Assembly: GCA_047601185.1 (NCBI GenBank)
Contig: JASGJS010000001.1
Location: forward strand, 434,001-498,000
Origin: JASGJS01 sp047601185
Lineage (GTDB): Bacteria; Pseudomonadota; Gammaproteobacteria; JAURND01
Length of the DNA stretch: 64,000 nucleotides
Direction: 5' to 3'
A program made the translations under genes and the position numbers. The notes below the pieces were generated by a model. That model ran no database searches and had not been told where the DNA came from. It worked only from the letters and a program-made list of their open reading frames with translations. Shown piece after piece: positions 8,250 through 17,086 of this stretch; the first letter of the stretch is position 1; every line of letters begins with the position of its first letter.

Positions 8250-9242
8250 ATGACCAAATCGCACGTTAAGGTAGCTGTGTCAGGCGCTGCCGGCCAAATT
8301 GGCTATGCTTTAATTTTTCGTATTGCTAAAGGGGATATGTTCGGGCCCAACACTGAAGTCGATTTGCATTTATTAGAGTTACCCGCCGCGCTACCCAGCT
8401 TGAAGGGGGTTGCGATGGAACTGGAAGATTGCGCGTTTCCTTTACTGCGTAATATCGTGTTAACGGATGATCCTAACCGTGCCATGCAAGATGTCGATTG
8501 GGCAGTATTGGTAGGCGCCATGCCTCGCAAAGCCGGCATGGAGCGCTCTGACTTACTCAAAATCAATGGCGGCATCTTTTCGACACAAGGCAAAGCCATT
8601 AATGACCATGCAGCAGAAGATGTGCAGGTTTTTGTGGTGGGTAATCCCGCCAACACCAATTGCTTAATCACAATGCACAATGCCCCCCGCGTTCCCAAGG
8701 AGCGTTTCTTTGCTATGACTTTGTTAGATGAAAATCGTGCCCGCTATCAACTAGCTCATAAAGCCAACATGCCGGTCAGTGCTGTGAAGAATATGACCAT
8801 TTGGGGCAATCATTCCGCCACACAATTCCCCGATTTTTATCATGCCACCATTGGTGACCGCACTGCATTAGAGGCGATTGAAGATGAGCGCTGGTTACAA
8901 GACACTTTTGTTCCGATGATCCAAAAACGCGGCGCGCAAGTGATCGAGGCACGAGGCGCCTCTTCGGCGGGTTCTGCCGCCAATGCTGCCTTAGGCTCAG
9001 TCTATCGTTTAGTGCACGATACGCCTGCAGGTGACAGCTTTTCCGTAGGACTCTGTTCACAAGGGCAATATGGCATTGATGAAGGATTAATTTTTTCATT
9101 TCCTTGCTATACCAAAGCCGGGAAATGTCATGTGATAGACGGTATTACGCATAACGCGTGGGCAAAACAACAAATACAATTGACGCTAGAGGAGCTTCGT
9201 AATGAAAAAGAAGCCGTTAGCCAACTCAATTTATTAGCCTAA
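8250..9242 (+). CDS. mdh: malate dehydrogenase
   Basis: NAD-dependent malate/oxaloacetate oxidoreductase of the TCA cycle, about 330 residues. Visible features are the Rossmann start VAVSGAAGQIGYALIFRIA, the substrate loop MPRKAGMERSDLL with its arginines, and the catalytic histidine in WGNHSATQFPD. It belongs to the longer type related to eukaryotic cytosolic MDH, common in Legionellales and Xanthomonas-like bacteria. The start at MTKSHVKV is supported by the ATGAGG site at 8237-8242. accA follows after 5 bases, so co-transcription is likely. Confidence 0.95.
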   Translation: MTKSHVKVAVSGAAGQIGYALIFRIAKGDMFGPNTEVDLHLLELPAALPSLKGVAMELEDCAFPLLRNIVLTDDPNRAMQDVDWAVLVGAMPRKAGMERSDLLKINGGIFSTQGKAINDHAAEDVQVFVVGNPANTNCLITMHNAPRVPKERFFAMTLLDENRARYQLAHKANMPVSAVKNMTIWGNHSATQFPDFYHATIGDRTALEAIEDERWLQDTFVPMIQKRGAQVIEARGASSAGSAANAALGSVYRLVHDTPAGDSFSVGLCSQGQYGIDEGLIFSFPCYTKAGKCHVIDGITHNAWAKQQIQLTLEELRNEKEAVSQLNLLA

Positions 9243-9247
9243 TCCGT

Positions 9248-10204
9248 ATGATTAATCTTAACTTTCTAGAATTTGAGCGGCCCATTGCCGAATTAGAAGC
9301 CAAAATTGAAGAGCTTCGCCGGTTGGGCTCGGATTCAGAATTAAATATTTACGAAGAAGTTGCTCGATTAGAAACGAAAAGTCGAGAACTCACCCGTAGT
9401 ATTTTTTCCTCACTGACACCCGCTCAAGTCGTACAGCTGGCACGTCATCCTCAAAGACCCAACTTTTTGGAATATGCCTCGCGCATTTTCACCGATTTTG
9501 ATGAACTCCAAGGCGATCGACATTTTTCTTGCGGATATACCATTGTCGGCGGGCTGGCACGTTTGGAAGACAAACCGGTGTTAATTTTAGGCCAGCAAAA
9601 AGGTCGCACCACCAAAGAAAAAGTCGAACGAAATTTTGGGATGGCCAAGCCGGAAGATTACCGTAAAGCGTTACGCTTGATGCAACTGGCCGAAAAATTT
9701 AAGCTACCGATGATCACTTTTATCGATACCCCCGGCGCTTATCCAGGCATTGACGCGGAAGAACGCAATCAAAGTGAAGCGATTGCCCGAAATTTAGCCG
9801 CTATGGCCGTGCTCAAAACCCCGATTATTTGTGTGGTGACTGGGGAAGGCGGCTCAGGTGGTGCGCTGGCCATTGGGGTTGGCGATAAAGTGATGATGTT
9901 GCAATACAGTATTTATTCCACAATATCCCCAGAAGGTTGTGCTTCTATTCTATGGAAAAGCGCAGAAAAAGCGCCAGAAGCCGCTGCTGCAATGGGAGTC
10001 ACCGCTGATCGACTACTCAAACTGGGTCTCATTGATAAAATCATTCCGGAACCTTTAGGCGGAGCTCATCGACAAATCGACGAAATGGCACAAGATCTAA
10101 GAAAAATGTTAGTCAAAACATTAGCTGATTTAGAGGGATTCTCGCTCAATGAATTATTGGATAAACGCTATCATCGCTTGATGTCATACGGACGCAGGAA
10201 ATGA
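9248..10204 (+). CDS. accA: acetyl-CoA carboxylase carboxyltransferase subunit alpha
   Basis: Alpha half of the carboxyltransferase that moves carboxyl from biotin to acetyl-CoA in the first step of fatty-acid synthesis. The 318 residues match the family. Characteristic segments are MINLNFLEFERPIAELEAKI, FDELQGDRHF, the oxyanion region GEGGSGGALAIGVGD and MLQYSIYSTISPEGCASILW. It is directly downstream of mdh. A TGAGGAGG/CCTCCTCA hairpin starts within its stop codon region, followed by another inverted-repeat element. Confidence 0.96.
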   Translation: MINLNFLEFERPIAELEAKIEELRRLGSDSELNIYEEVARLETKSRELTRSIFSSLTPAQVVQLARHPQRPNFLEYASRIFTDFDELQGDRHFSCGYTIVGGLARLEDKPVLILGQQKGRTTKEKVERNFGMAKPEDYRKALRLMQLAEKFKLPMITFIDTPGAYPGIDAEERNQSEAIARNLAAMAVLKTPIICVVTGEGGSGGALAIGVGDKVMMLQYSIYSTISPEGCASILWKSAEKAPEAAAAMGVTADRLLKLGLIDKIIPEPLGGAHRQIDEMAQDLRKMLVKTLADLEGFSLNELLDKRYHRLMSYGRRK

Positions 10205-10230
10205 GGAGGCAACTTTAAGCCACCTCCTCA
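10202..10230 (+). terminator. hairpin at the accA stop
   Basis: TGAGGAGG and CCTCCTCA pair across a 13-base loop and overlap the accA stop codon. No T-run follows, so termination would be weak or factor-assisted. Confidence 0.45.
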
Positions 10231-10248
10231 TGAGCGGAATTCTAAGGC

Positions 10249-10325
10249 TCTTCAGGGACTACGCAACGAAAGGGAGCGTAGTGAGCCATGCCGGAAAAAA
10301 TGATCTGTCACGCAGTCCCTGAAGA
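10249..10325. repeat. 77-bp inverted-repeat element
   Basis: TCTTCAGGGACT (10249-10260) is matched exactly by AGTCCCTGAAGA (10314-10325), enclosing 53 bases that contain CGCAACGAAAGGGAGCG. It lies between the convergent accA and L,D-transpeptidase genes. It could be a small transposed element or a bidirectional terminator; no second copy was seen in the window. Confidence 0.5.
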
Positions 10326-10336
10326 TCCGATTCAAC

Positions 10337-11020
10337 CTAACTATAATAAGGTTCTACTATTACTTGCGTAGAACCCACCTTAACAAACTCGTGATTCAAC
10401 CATTCTGCATCTTCATTAAACATTCGAATACAGCCGTGACTGGCATTGGTCCCTGGTAATTCTGATCCATGCAACGCATATCCCCCATGAAAATACATGC
10501 AATAGGGCATAGGCGCACCCCCTTTTGGAACTGGGAATTTAGAAGAAATACATTCAGAGCCTTGTTTGTTGAGCACCGTAAAAGTGCCTGTTGGACTTCG
10601 ACAAGCTCTTCCTTCATCCGGACAATATGATTTCCCAGCCGCAGCAGGTCCCCATTTTACCAACTGGCCGTCACTATCATAAGCGCCCCAGGCCAATTGT
10701 TTAGGATCGACAATGATCGTGGTTTTACCCGGTGGCGCTATGGAGGGCTCCATTGGTGATAAAGCCATCGCACTGGTGGCTCGATTGGGAATGGCAATGA
10801 CTTCTCCAGGACGCAACGGCGTATTGCGTCGATTTAAACGCATAATCAAATCGCGTTGTTCTGGATCTGGCCATAGTGAATACCAAGTATCATCGGGATG
10901 AATACGAATACACGTGACATCAGCATCGCTACGACATAACCTCTGACCATATGATGCCGCTTGCGTATAGGCCGGTAATAACATTGTTATAATCAATCCT
11001 GAAAACATCCATTTTTTCAT
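10337..11020 (-). CDS. L,D-transpeptidase with LysM-like region
   Basis: A 227-residue exported YkuD-family enzyme. A signal peptide (MKKWMFSGLIITMLLPAYTQA) is followed by a LysM-like stretch (HPDDTWYSLWPDPEQRDLIM, then RPGEVIAIP). The YkuD domain carries the catalytic motif HGSELPGTNASHGCIRM with its cysteine. Such enzymes form 3-3 crosslinks in peptidoglycan or anchor outer-membrane proteins to it. It is close in organisation to ErfK/YbiS-type proteins but cannot be named more exactly. It is transcribed divergently from ctpA. Confidence 0.9.
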   Translation of the reverse strand: MKKWMFSGLIITMLLPAYTQAASYGQRLCRSDADVTCIRIHPDDTWYSLWPDPEQRDLIMRLNRRNTPLRPGEVIAIPNRATSAMALSPMEPSIAPPGKTTIIVDPKQLAWGAYDSDGQLVKWGPAAAGKSYCPDEGRACRSPTGTFTVLNKQGSECISSKFPVPKGGAPMPYCMYFHGGYALHGSELPGTNASHGCIRMFNEDAEWLNHEFVKVGSTQVIVEPYYS

Positions 11021-11108
11021 TCTAGTCAGCCTCCGTTTTCTTTAGTTGACTGGTTTTAAGGAGCCTCACGTTTTTAGTTATAGTTCATGGTAGGATGTTT
11101 TGCTAATT

Positions 11109-11143
11109 TATAAAGCAGCGGGCAAGCTGCCCGCGCTCCCAAG
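11109..11143. repeat. family A element, solo end
   Basis: AAGCAGCGGGCAAGCTGCCCGCGCTCCCAAG matches one terminal repeat of the family A elements at 12.7, 22.1, 26.3 and 52.6 kb (in two parts: AGCGGGC..GCTGCCCGC and GCTCCCA). No partner end follows, so it is a solo end or decayed copy. The rest of 11021-11301 holds only the ctpA promoter region. Confidence 0.7.
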
Positions 11144-11254
11144 TTAGCGCTAAACTAACAGTCCAATGTATGGCACAAAATCAATGCGTCGAATGATCAC
11201 TTAAATTTTTACGTAGATAGAACTGAGAGATCTTATAAATTATAAAAAAGCGTG

Positions 11255-11260
11255 TATAAT
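11255..11260 (+). promoter_or_regulatory. probable -10 box of ctpA
   Basis: TATAAT in an A+T-rich stretch 42 bases before the ctpA start. No convincing -35 hexamer is seen at 16-18 bases, so the assignment rests on the -10 box and on position. Confidence 0.4.
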
Positions 11261-11301
11261 CAAGTTTACTTTGTCGATTTGAGCTAACTGAGGAGAGGCC
11301 T

Positions 11302-12660
11302 GTGGCGCTGAAAAAAATTCAATCATTTTTGCTGATGATTTGTCTGAGTGTGGGCGCCGCTATGATTGCTCCAGCTTTGGCAGAAACGGCCTCGAACAAC
11401 AGTTCCAGCGTCAAACTCTCTGTGAAAGACCTTCAACGGTTAGCCACCGCCATCGCACAAATTGAGCGTTATTATGTCGAACCGGTCGATGAGAAAAAAC
11501 TGATCAGTTATGCCATTTCTGGCATGCTGTCCAATTTGGATCCACATTCTGATTATTTAGACGCCTCTGCGATGCAAGACCTCGAAGTGACCACCACCGG
11601 TCGATTTGGCGGAATTGGGATTGAGGTGGTCCCCGAGAGCGGACTGATTAAAATTATCAGCCCTATTGATAATACCCCTGCTTATAAAGCTGGCATCAAA
11701 GCCGGCGACATGATCGTCAGAATTAATGGCAAATTAGTCGGAGATATGACGATGCGTGAAGCCATTGATTTAATTCGCGGGGAACCTGGCAGTAAAGTGC
11801 AACTGACCATTATTCGGCAGAATGAAAAGAAACCCCTAGAAATTAATGTCACCCGCGAAATTATTAAATATCAAACCATTAAAGCCAAATTGCTCGATAA
11901 TAATTATGGTTATATCCGGTTATCGTTCTTCCAAAGTGATACCAGTCGCGACCTGCGCAATGCCATTACTCAATTAAAACAAGAAGCTAAAGGCGGTAAG
12001 TTATCGGGGGTGATTTTGGATATGCGAAATAACCCAGGCGGCTTGTTAGATTCTGCCATTGATGTGAGTAATATGTTGTTAGATAGCAAACATTTGAAAT
12101 ACGGTGGATTAATCGTCTATACCAAAGGGCGTATTCCTAGTTCAGATATTCAATCCAAAGCTAATGGCTCCGATTTACTCAGCGGTGTGCCCATGGTGGT
12201 CTTGATTAATGAAGGCTCTGCATCGGCTGCCGAAATTGTGGCGGGGGCGCTCAAGGACCAAAACCGCGCGACTTTAGTAGGAGAACGTAGCTTTGGTAAA
12301 GGCTCCGTGCAAACGGTATTGCCTATCGATAATACATCCATGATTAAGCTCACCACCGCCCTCTACTACACGCCGTCAGGTCGCTCCATTCAGGCTGAAG
12401 GCATCCAACCAGACATCGTCGTGGCAGATCTCAAAATTCCACAAGCCACTAATTCCGAAGAAGGATTAATTTCTATCTCTGAGGCGGATCTTAATCGACA
12501 TCTGGCAAATGGCAATACCACCAAACCCCAAAACTTGCCTACCGGCCAGGTCAAAGTGAATAGCCAAGTGCAAGATTTGTTATACAGCGACTTCCAGCTA
12601 TACGAAGCGTTAAATGTCTTGAAAGGGTTGGCCGCTGCTGCGAATACGAATACACAATAA
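11302..12660 (+). CDS. ctpA: carboxyl-terminal processing protease, S41 family
   Basis: Periplasmic serine protease of 452 residues that trims or degrades proteins from their C-terminus. It has a signal peptide (IQSFLLMICLSVGAAMIAPALA), a PDZ domain (FGGIGIEVVPESG to VQLTII, about residues 95-170), and an S41 core with the nucleophile in NEGSASAAEIVAGAL and the general-base lysine in GERSFGKGSVQT. The start is GTG at 11302, chosen for the GAGGAGAGG site just upstream. Relatives act on murein hydrolases and cell-wall enzymes. Confidence 0.93.
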   Translation: MALKKIQSFLLMICLSVGAAMIAPALAETASNNSSSVKLSVKDLQRLATAIAQIERYYVEPVDEKKLISYAISGMLSNLDPHSDYLDASAMQDLEVTTTGRFGGIGIEVVPESGLIKIISPIDNTPAYKAGIKAGDMIVRINGKLVGDMTMREAIDLIRGEPGSKVQLTIIRQNEKKPLEINVTREIIKYQTIKAKLLDNNYGYIRLSFFQSDTSRDLRNAITQLKQEAKGGKLSGVILDMRNNPGGLLDSAIDVSNMLLDSKHLKYGGLIVYTKGRIPSSDIQSKANGSDLLSGVPMVVLINEGSASAAEIVAGALKDQNRATLVGERSFGKGSVQTVLPIDNTSMIKLTTALYYTPSGRSIQAEGIQPDIVVADLKIPQATNSEEGLISISEADLNRHLANGNTTKPQNLPTGQVKVNSQVQDLLYSDFQLYEALNVLKGLAAAANTNTQ

Positions 12661-12680
12661 TCGCTGGAGCGTGGTTGAGA

Positions 12681-12857
12681 TTTAGCGGGCTAGCAGCCCG
12701 CGCTCCCAAACTCGAGCTATTTTTGAGATTTGAGGCGCCTTTAATCTAGAGCCCTTTCTTGTCTTTTTAAAAGCATCCACCTCGCCGGAGATTGAACATG
12801 CTCTCTATACGTGCATAGCTGGAGCCTCTGGGAGCGCGGGCTGCTAGCCCGCTAAAA
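12681..12857. mobile_element. family A inverted-repeat element (MITE-like), copy 1
   Basis: Terminal repeats TTTAGCGGGCTAGCAGCCCG and its complement, extending through GCGCTCCCA and AACTCGAGCT, face each other across about 98 bases of non-coding DNA. Each end is itself a hairpin (GCGGGCT/AGCCCGC). The right end stops exactly at the TAA of the next gene (12858). There is no transposase, so it would have to move in trans. Its interior resembles copy 2 in the opposite orientation. Confidence 0.8.
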
Positions 12858-13541
12858 TTATTTTAAATGCTTACGCAAAAACTGTAGCGTGCGTTCATCC
12901 GCCAAAGTAGCCGCAGCCAGATTATAACTAGCTCGTGCATGGTTATAAAAAGCATGCCCCACCCCAGGATAAACATAAATTTCCACATCTGACCGACCTG
13001 CAAATGCTGCTCTAATACTCTCAACCTGTTCAGGTGAAATCATGTCATCATCTTCCCCAAAGTGCATTAACACCGGGCAATGAATTTGCTTACTTAAATT
13101 TAAATGGTCAGCAATACCCCCGCCGTAAAACGCAACGCAAGCATCTACTGGATGCTCCGCCGCGGTCAAATACGAAAGTTTACCCCCTAAACAAAACCCT
13201 AATACTGCAACTTTACCATTGCACTCAGGCTGTTGGCGTAACGTTTTAACTGCTTCATCTAAATCTGCCACACCTTGTTTCACATCATAACTGTGGTAAT
13301 ACTCAAAGGCTTTTTCCAAATCCTCACCGGTATAACCTAATTGAATATTGGGCTTGACCCGAAAAAACAAATCCGGCGCCAAAACACTGTAGCCCGCATC
13401 CGCAAATCGATCGGCAATGGCGCGCATACTCGGATTAACCCCAAAAATTTCTTGGATTAATATAATGCCGGGAGCAGAGCCTGATTTGTTTGGAGCATAA
13501 TAGCCTGAAAATTGGCCGTCTTTGGAAGGGATAGAAAGCAT
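12858..13541 (-). CDS. dienelactone hydrolase family protein
   Basis: Alpha/beta hydrolase of about 227 residues with the dienelactone-hydrolase triad: nucleophilic cysteine in VLGFCLGGKLSY, aspartate in HFGEDDDMISPE and histidine in GVGHAFYNHA. Classical members open dienelactones in aromatic breakdown; many bacterial ones act on unknown esters. The start at MLSIPSKDG is chosen because AGGAGA lies 7 bases upstream. It is convergent with ctpA, with a family A element filling the gap. Confidence 0.88.
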   Translation of the reverse strand: MLSIPSKDGQFSGYYAPNKSGSAPGIILIQEIFGVNPSMRAIADRFADAGYSVLAPDLFFRVKPNIQLGYTGEDLEKAFEYYHSYDVKQGVADLDEAVKTLRQQPECNGKVAVLGFCLGGKLSYLTAAEHPVDACVAFYGGGIADHLNLSKQIHCPVLMHFGEDDDMISPEQVESIRAAFAGRSDVEIYVYPGVGHAFYNHARASYNLAAATLADERTLQFLRKHLK

Positions 13542-13625
13542 GGTGTTCTCCTGTTCATTTAGATAGATCAGAATGTGTAGTGCGTATAAATGTATCAAAT
13601 TCCCAAATTTTTTACTATGAGTTAC

Positions 13626-14927
13626 TCATAAAATTTTAGGTGTTACAAAAATCAACAATTCTTTACGACTACCACTATTTCGTTCATTGGCAAACAACCG
13701 CCCTAACAAAGGTAATCGGTTCCAAAATGGAACTCTTTCCAATGTATGATTATTATTTTCTTCATAGATCCCACCCAATACAATGGTCTCTCCATCATTC
13801 ACCAAAATGTGTGTCGCAACCTTTTGGGTGGTAATGCTGGGTACACCATTCACGGATAAAGTGCTCACGCTGTCTTGATTCACGGTTAAATCCAACGCAA
13901 TTTGATGATGCAATGCGACAGCTGGTGTCACATTAAGGCTCAATACCGCTTTTTTAAAGGTGATACTGGTGGCGCCACTGCTGGTGGTTTCTTGATAAGG
14001 AATTTCTTGGCCAGATTCAATGACAGCGGTTTCGCGACTGGAAGCCATAAGTTCAGGGCTGGAAATAATTTTGGCTTTTCCTTGATGCTCTAAAGCGGAT
14101 AATTCTAAACTTAAGACGGTATTAGCAGATAATTTAGCCAGGGCGATCTTAACATGCCCGGTTTCTTCAAAATCTGCAGAACTTTCATTATTTTGCTGAG
14201 AACCTGCTTGCGCATCAGTACCAAATTTAAGCCCCAATTCACGCGCACAATCTTCATCGACATTGACAATTTTAGCCCGAATTAAAATTTGTTGCGCTGG
14301 AATATCGATGGCTTGTAAAAATTTTTGAATTTGCTTTAACTGTTCATCCGTATCTTGAATCCATATCGCGTTATTTCGACTGTCGACTAATAACTTGCCA
14401 CGGGCAGATAGCATCTCACTCGATTTATTTTGCAATAAAGTGGCCACCGTTTCAGCTTTCGCAAATGATAGCGGAAATGATTTATCCTTGAGGGCTTGTT
14501 GATGCGAAGCCTGTTGCTGCAAATGTTGGATTTCTGACTCTGGTCCAATAAATACAATAGTGCCATGTTGATATTGACTCAATTTAAACAGCATTAAAAT
14601 AGTGGTCAATGCTTCTTGCGCACTGACTTGTCGTAATGTTAATGTCACTTCTCCTTTGATTGAAGGGCTGAGCACGATGTTTAATTCTTTATATCCACCC
14701 CATGCTTCTAATAATGTTTTCAATGGCATATGGTGGAAATTTAAGTCTAGGTTATAGTTAAAATTTTTTAATTGCTGCAAAGATTGTTCGTTAAGCTTGG
14801 CCTCTATCGACGTGACAGCGGTATTCGGCTCCTGAGCCGCCATGGTAAAAGGGTCACGCGGCATAGCATACCCTAACATAAGCCAAGCTAATAAAATAAC
14901 AGTATAATTCCAACGCTTTTTGATCAT
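13626..14927 (-). CDS. pilQ: type IV pilus secretin PilQ (short form)
   Basis: Outer-membrane secretin through which the pilus or competence pseudopilus passes. A signal-peptide-like N-terminus leads to an STN-type domain (FHHMPLKTLLEAWGGYKELN), an N-domain (FPLSFAKAETVATLLQNKSS) and the secretin core ending VPFWNRLPLLGRLFANERNS and ELLIFVTPKIL. At 433 residues it lacks the AMIN domains of full-length PilQ and is nearer HofQ/ComQ size. It overlaps pilO by ATGA and is the last gene of the pilMNOQ operon. Confidence 0.9.
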   Translation of the reverse strand: MIKKRWNYTVILLAWLMLGYAMPRDPFTMAAQEPNTAVTSIEAKLNEQSLQQLKNFNYNLDLNFHHMPLKTLLEAWGGYKELNIVLSPSIKGEVTLTLRQVSAQEALTTILMLFKLSQYQHGTIVFIGPESEIQHLQQQASHQQALKDKSFPLSFAKAETVATLLQNKSSEMLSARGKLLVDSRNNAIWIQDTDEQLKQIQKFLQAIDIPAQQILIRAKIVNVDEDCARELGLKFGTDAQAGSQQNNESSADFEETGHVKIALAKLSANTVLSLELSALEHQGKAKIISSPELMASSRETAVIESGQEIPYQETTSSGATSITFKKAVLSLNVTPAVALHHQIALDLTVNQDSVSTLSVNGVPSITTQKVATHILVNDGETIVLGGIYEENNNHTLERVPFWNRLPLLGRLFANERNSGSRKELLIFVTPKIL

Positions 14928-15448
14928 ATTGTCACAAGCGCAAGTTTCACATTTAACAATAAATTTTTAGTATGAGAAGATGCATTATCCCGTGTTAAAT
15001 CGAGTTGCGTCATGGGTAATAAAAAAGGTAACGCGGATATATCTTGTAGAAATTTCATTAACGCAAAAAAACTGCCTTTCATTTGTAGATCGACAGACTG
15101 TAAGCTTAATCCCATTGTTTGAGTTGAAACATCAGGCTTAAGCGAGATCATCGTTAACCCACATTTTTTGGTTAACGCAATCAAATGTCCTAACGCCAGA
15201 GAAAGCGGCATCTGCTGCATTTTATGCAAAAACAGCTGGTTAAAATTCGCATGTTGTTGGGTTAATTCGCTTATGCTGATTTTTAAATGATCCGATTCTC
15301 GCTGATCGGTTTGGAGTTGCAGAACAGGCTGCTTTAACAATACCCAATATAGCCCTATTAACAACCCCATGGATAATATAGCCGTTATCAGATAGAGCTG
15401 ACCTTTTGAGCGCAAATAAAGTCTCGATGTTAGATGCATTTTTATCAT
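14924..15448 (-). CDS. pilO: pilus alignment protein PilO
   Basis: Inner-membrane protein of about 174 residues with one N-terminal membrane helix (LYLITAILSMGLLIGLYWVL), a coiled-coil segment (QTDQRESDHLKISISELTQQ) and a ferredoxin-like C-terminal domain. It partners PilN in the alignment complex joining the PilM platform to the secretin. The ATG at 15448 is chosen because it overlaps the pilN stop as ATGA; a GTG 12 bases upstream is possible. No pilP gene lies between it and pilQ. Confidence 0.8.
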   Translation of the reverse strand: MIKMHLTSRLYLRSKGQLYLITAILSMGLLIGLYWVLLKQPVLQLQTDQRESDHLKISISELTQQHANFNQLFLHKMQQMPLSLALGHLIALTKKCGLTMISLKPDVSTQTMGLSLQSVDLQMKGSFFALMKFLQDISALPFLLPMTQLDLTRDNASSHTKNLLLNVKLALVTI

Positions 15449-15942
15449 AATTTTATCCACTTTAATTTAAAAGCAAAAGAATTTGATTGGTTTTCTGTCG
15501 GAATGGTTTCAACCAACTGTAAACTACTTCTATGGGTAAGGAGATTATATTGCTCTATGAGATGATTGATTTCGGCTGGAGATGCAGAAATGCCTGAAAG
15601 CATAAAGCCTGTCGGTTGTGAAACAAGACTAGTCAAGGCAGTATGGGCTGGCATCATTTCACTGATTGTTTGCAAAAATTGCAGACTATTTTGAGTTAAT
15701 TGCAAACTTCTCTCCAGCCAATTTTTCTGGGTTTCAGACAGAATATTTTTATGATGGCTTAGGTACAAAGCTTGTAATTGACGCAACCTAATCTGTTGGA
15801 CTGATGCTACATGGATGACAACATAATCCATCAAAACCATAAAACCACTCACTAATATGCATGCGACAACTAGCATTTTCCGTAATTGCTGCTTGCGCAG
15901 TGTGTATAGCCGGTCGTGCCAGGGCAAGAAATTAATATCCAT
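15445..15942 (-). CDS. pilN: pilus assembly protein PilN
   Basis: A 165-residue inner-membrane protein that begins MDINFLPWHDRL, matching the PilN N-terminal motif (INLLPWR) that binds PilM in the cytoplasm. One membrane helix follows (MLVVACILVSGFMVLMDYV), then a helical stretch and a small periplasmic domain. It overlaps pilM by 11 bases and pilO by 4, so the four genes are one operon. Confidence 0.85.
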   Translation of the reverse strand: MDINFLPWHDRLYTLRKQQLRKMLVVACILVSGFMVLMDYVVIHVASVQQIRLRQLQALYLSHHKNILSETQKNWLERSLQLTQNSLQFLQTISEMMPAHTALTSLVSQPTGFMLSGISASPAEINHLIEQYNLLTHRSSLQLVETIPTENQSNSFAFKLKWIKL

Positions 15943-16855
15943 AGCTTTTCAAGTCCTTAATTCGCATCGCCAGCCCTACACTCAGACAAAATTGTTCAGG
16001 CGAATGGTGGAGAATCTGCGACTTCAGTCGCTGAGAGATCGAGAGAGGTTTAAAGGGATTCATCATTTCGCAAGGCCGTTCCATCAAAGAAGCTAATTGT
16101 TCGACATCCGCCGAATTTAAACGCTGAGCACTTGACAATACAATTTTGTTAACTGTGAGTTTATTTGTATTGATCAAATAATATCGTAATGCATCTGCTA
16201 TGTTTTGCCATTTTGATGTATTGTCAGCACTGATTTCAGATTTTTGCTGAAAATTATTATAACCATGGTGATCTATTGTTCCCATCAGCACTGATTTCTC
16301 ATCGATATGCAGTACCGCCACGGGCTGATCTGCATAAACCATGCGCCCAATACGCAGCAATGAGCAAGAGTCCATCTCCACCAACACTAATGACAAAGGC
16401 GTTTTTGAAAAGATATTTAGCCATGATTTGATTAAATGTTGGCGCACTGCTACCCATTGAATTGGCATTAACTCCTGTTGTTGATGGTGGGGATAACAAG
16501 CGAAATCCGTCGCTAATTCTTCTTGAGGAATATTCAATGTTTGTTGTTGTATATTAAGATAATGTGCAATTTCTGCATGACTTAGACTCGCATCTAGCCT
16601 ATATAGCTTGATCAATGCATGAGGATGTTCTATCGCAATTGCCACACGTTGACATTGCGTTTTGCTGTGGGAAATTATCCGCAAGATTGCATCAATTAAG
16701 GCTGCTTCATCCAAGTTTTCTGAATGCGTCAATGCTTCGCAGGCTAACAGTTGCCAAGTTTCGCGAATATACGCCAACTCAATTAAACAAATTTTTTCAC
16801 GGTAAAATGTGAGCGCCAACAACGACTGCGGACACGTTCGAAACCTTAAAGCCAT
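15932..16855 (-). CDS. pilM: pilus assembly ATPase-like protein PilM
   Basis: A 307-residue cytoplasmic protein with the actin/FtsA-like fold of PilM, starting LLALTFYREKICLIEL. The phosphate loops are degenerate, as in HofM-type proteins. Position at the head of pilM-N-O-Q and the length support the name more than any single motif. It anchors PilN at the inner face of the membrane. The start is 14 bases from the end of a 231-base gap shared with the divergent beta-barrel gene. Confidence 0.8.
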   Translation of the reverse strand: MALRFRTCPQSLLALTFYREKICLIELAYIRETWQLLACEALTHSENLDEAALIDAILRIISHSKTQCQRVAIAIEHPHALIKLYRLDASLSHAEIAHYLNIQQQTLNIPQEELATDFACYPHHQQQELMPIQWVAVRQHLIKSWLNIFSKTPLSLVLVEMDSCSLLRIGRMVYADQPVAVLHIDEKSVLMGTIDHHGYNNFQQKSEISADNTSKWQNIADALRYYLINTNKLTVNKIVLSSAQRLNSADVEQLASLMERPCEMMNPFKPLSISQRLKSQILHHSPEQFCLSVGLAMRIKDLKSYGY

Positions 16856-16939
16856 CTATTTTTCTCTGCATGTTTTATTCATCCACACATTATAAAATTC
16901 ACAATAAACTTCTCAATACCGTAATTTTACGTTCGACTG

Positions 16940-16967
16940 TTGATTTTCTATTGTTTAATGTTAAAAT
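16940..16967 (+). promoter_or_regulatory. sigma-70-like promoter for the beta-barrel gene
   Basis: TTGATT (16940-16945) and TAAAAT (16962-16967) with a 16-base spacer, about 120 bases before the beta-barrel start. The long leader contains a 10-codon frame with a strong ribosome site. Confidence 0.45.
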
Positions 16968-17015
16968 ATCCGGGCTAACTTGTTTAAGGACAGTAAGCAT
17001 TAAAGGAGGAAGGTT

Positions 17016-17048
17016 ATGCAAAGTGAAAACTTTTTTAGGTATAGTTAG
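17016..17048 (+). CDS. possible 10-residue leader peptide
   Basis: ATG at 17016 is preceded by a near-perfect AAAGGAGGA (17002-17010) and opens a frame of only ten codons (MQSENFFRYS) that stops at 17048, 38 bases before the beta-barrel start. A strong site feeding so short a frame suggests a leader or upstream control element, or a relict start. Confidence 0.35.
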   Translation: MQSENFFRYS

Positions 17049-17086
17049 GTATGAGGAAAAATTACACAATCTATTGGAGACAAAAA

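Noticed and set aside
8303..8698. 131-codon antisense frame inside mdh
   Set aside because: The sense strand is a complete, motif-verified malate dehydrogenase; nothing supports a second product.
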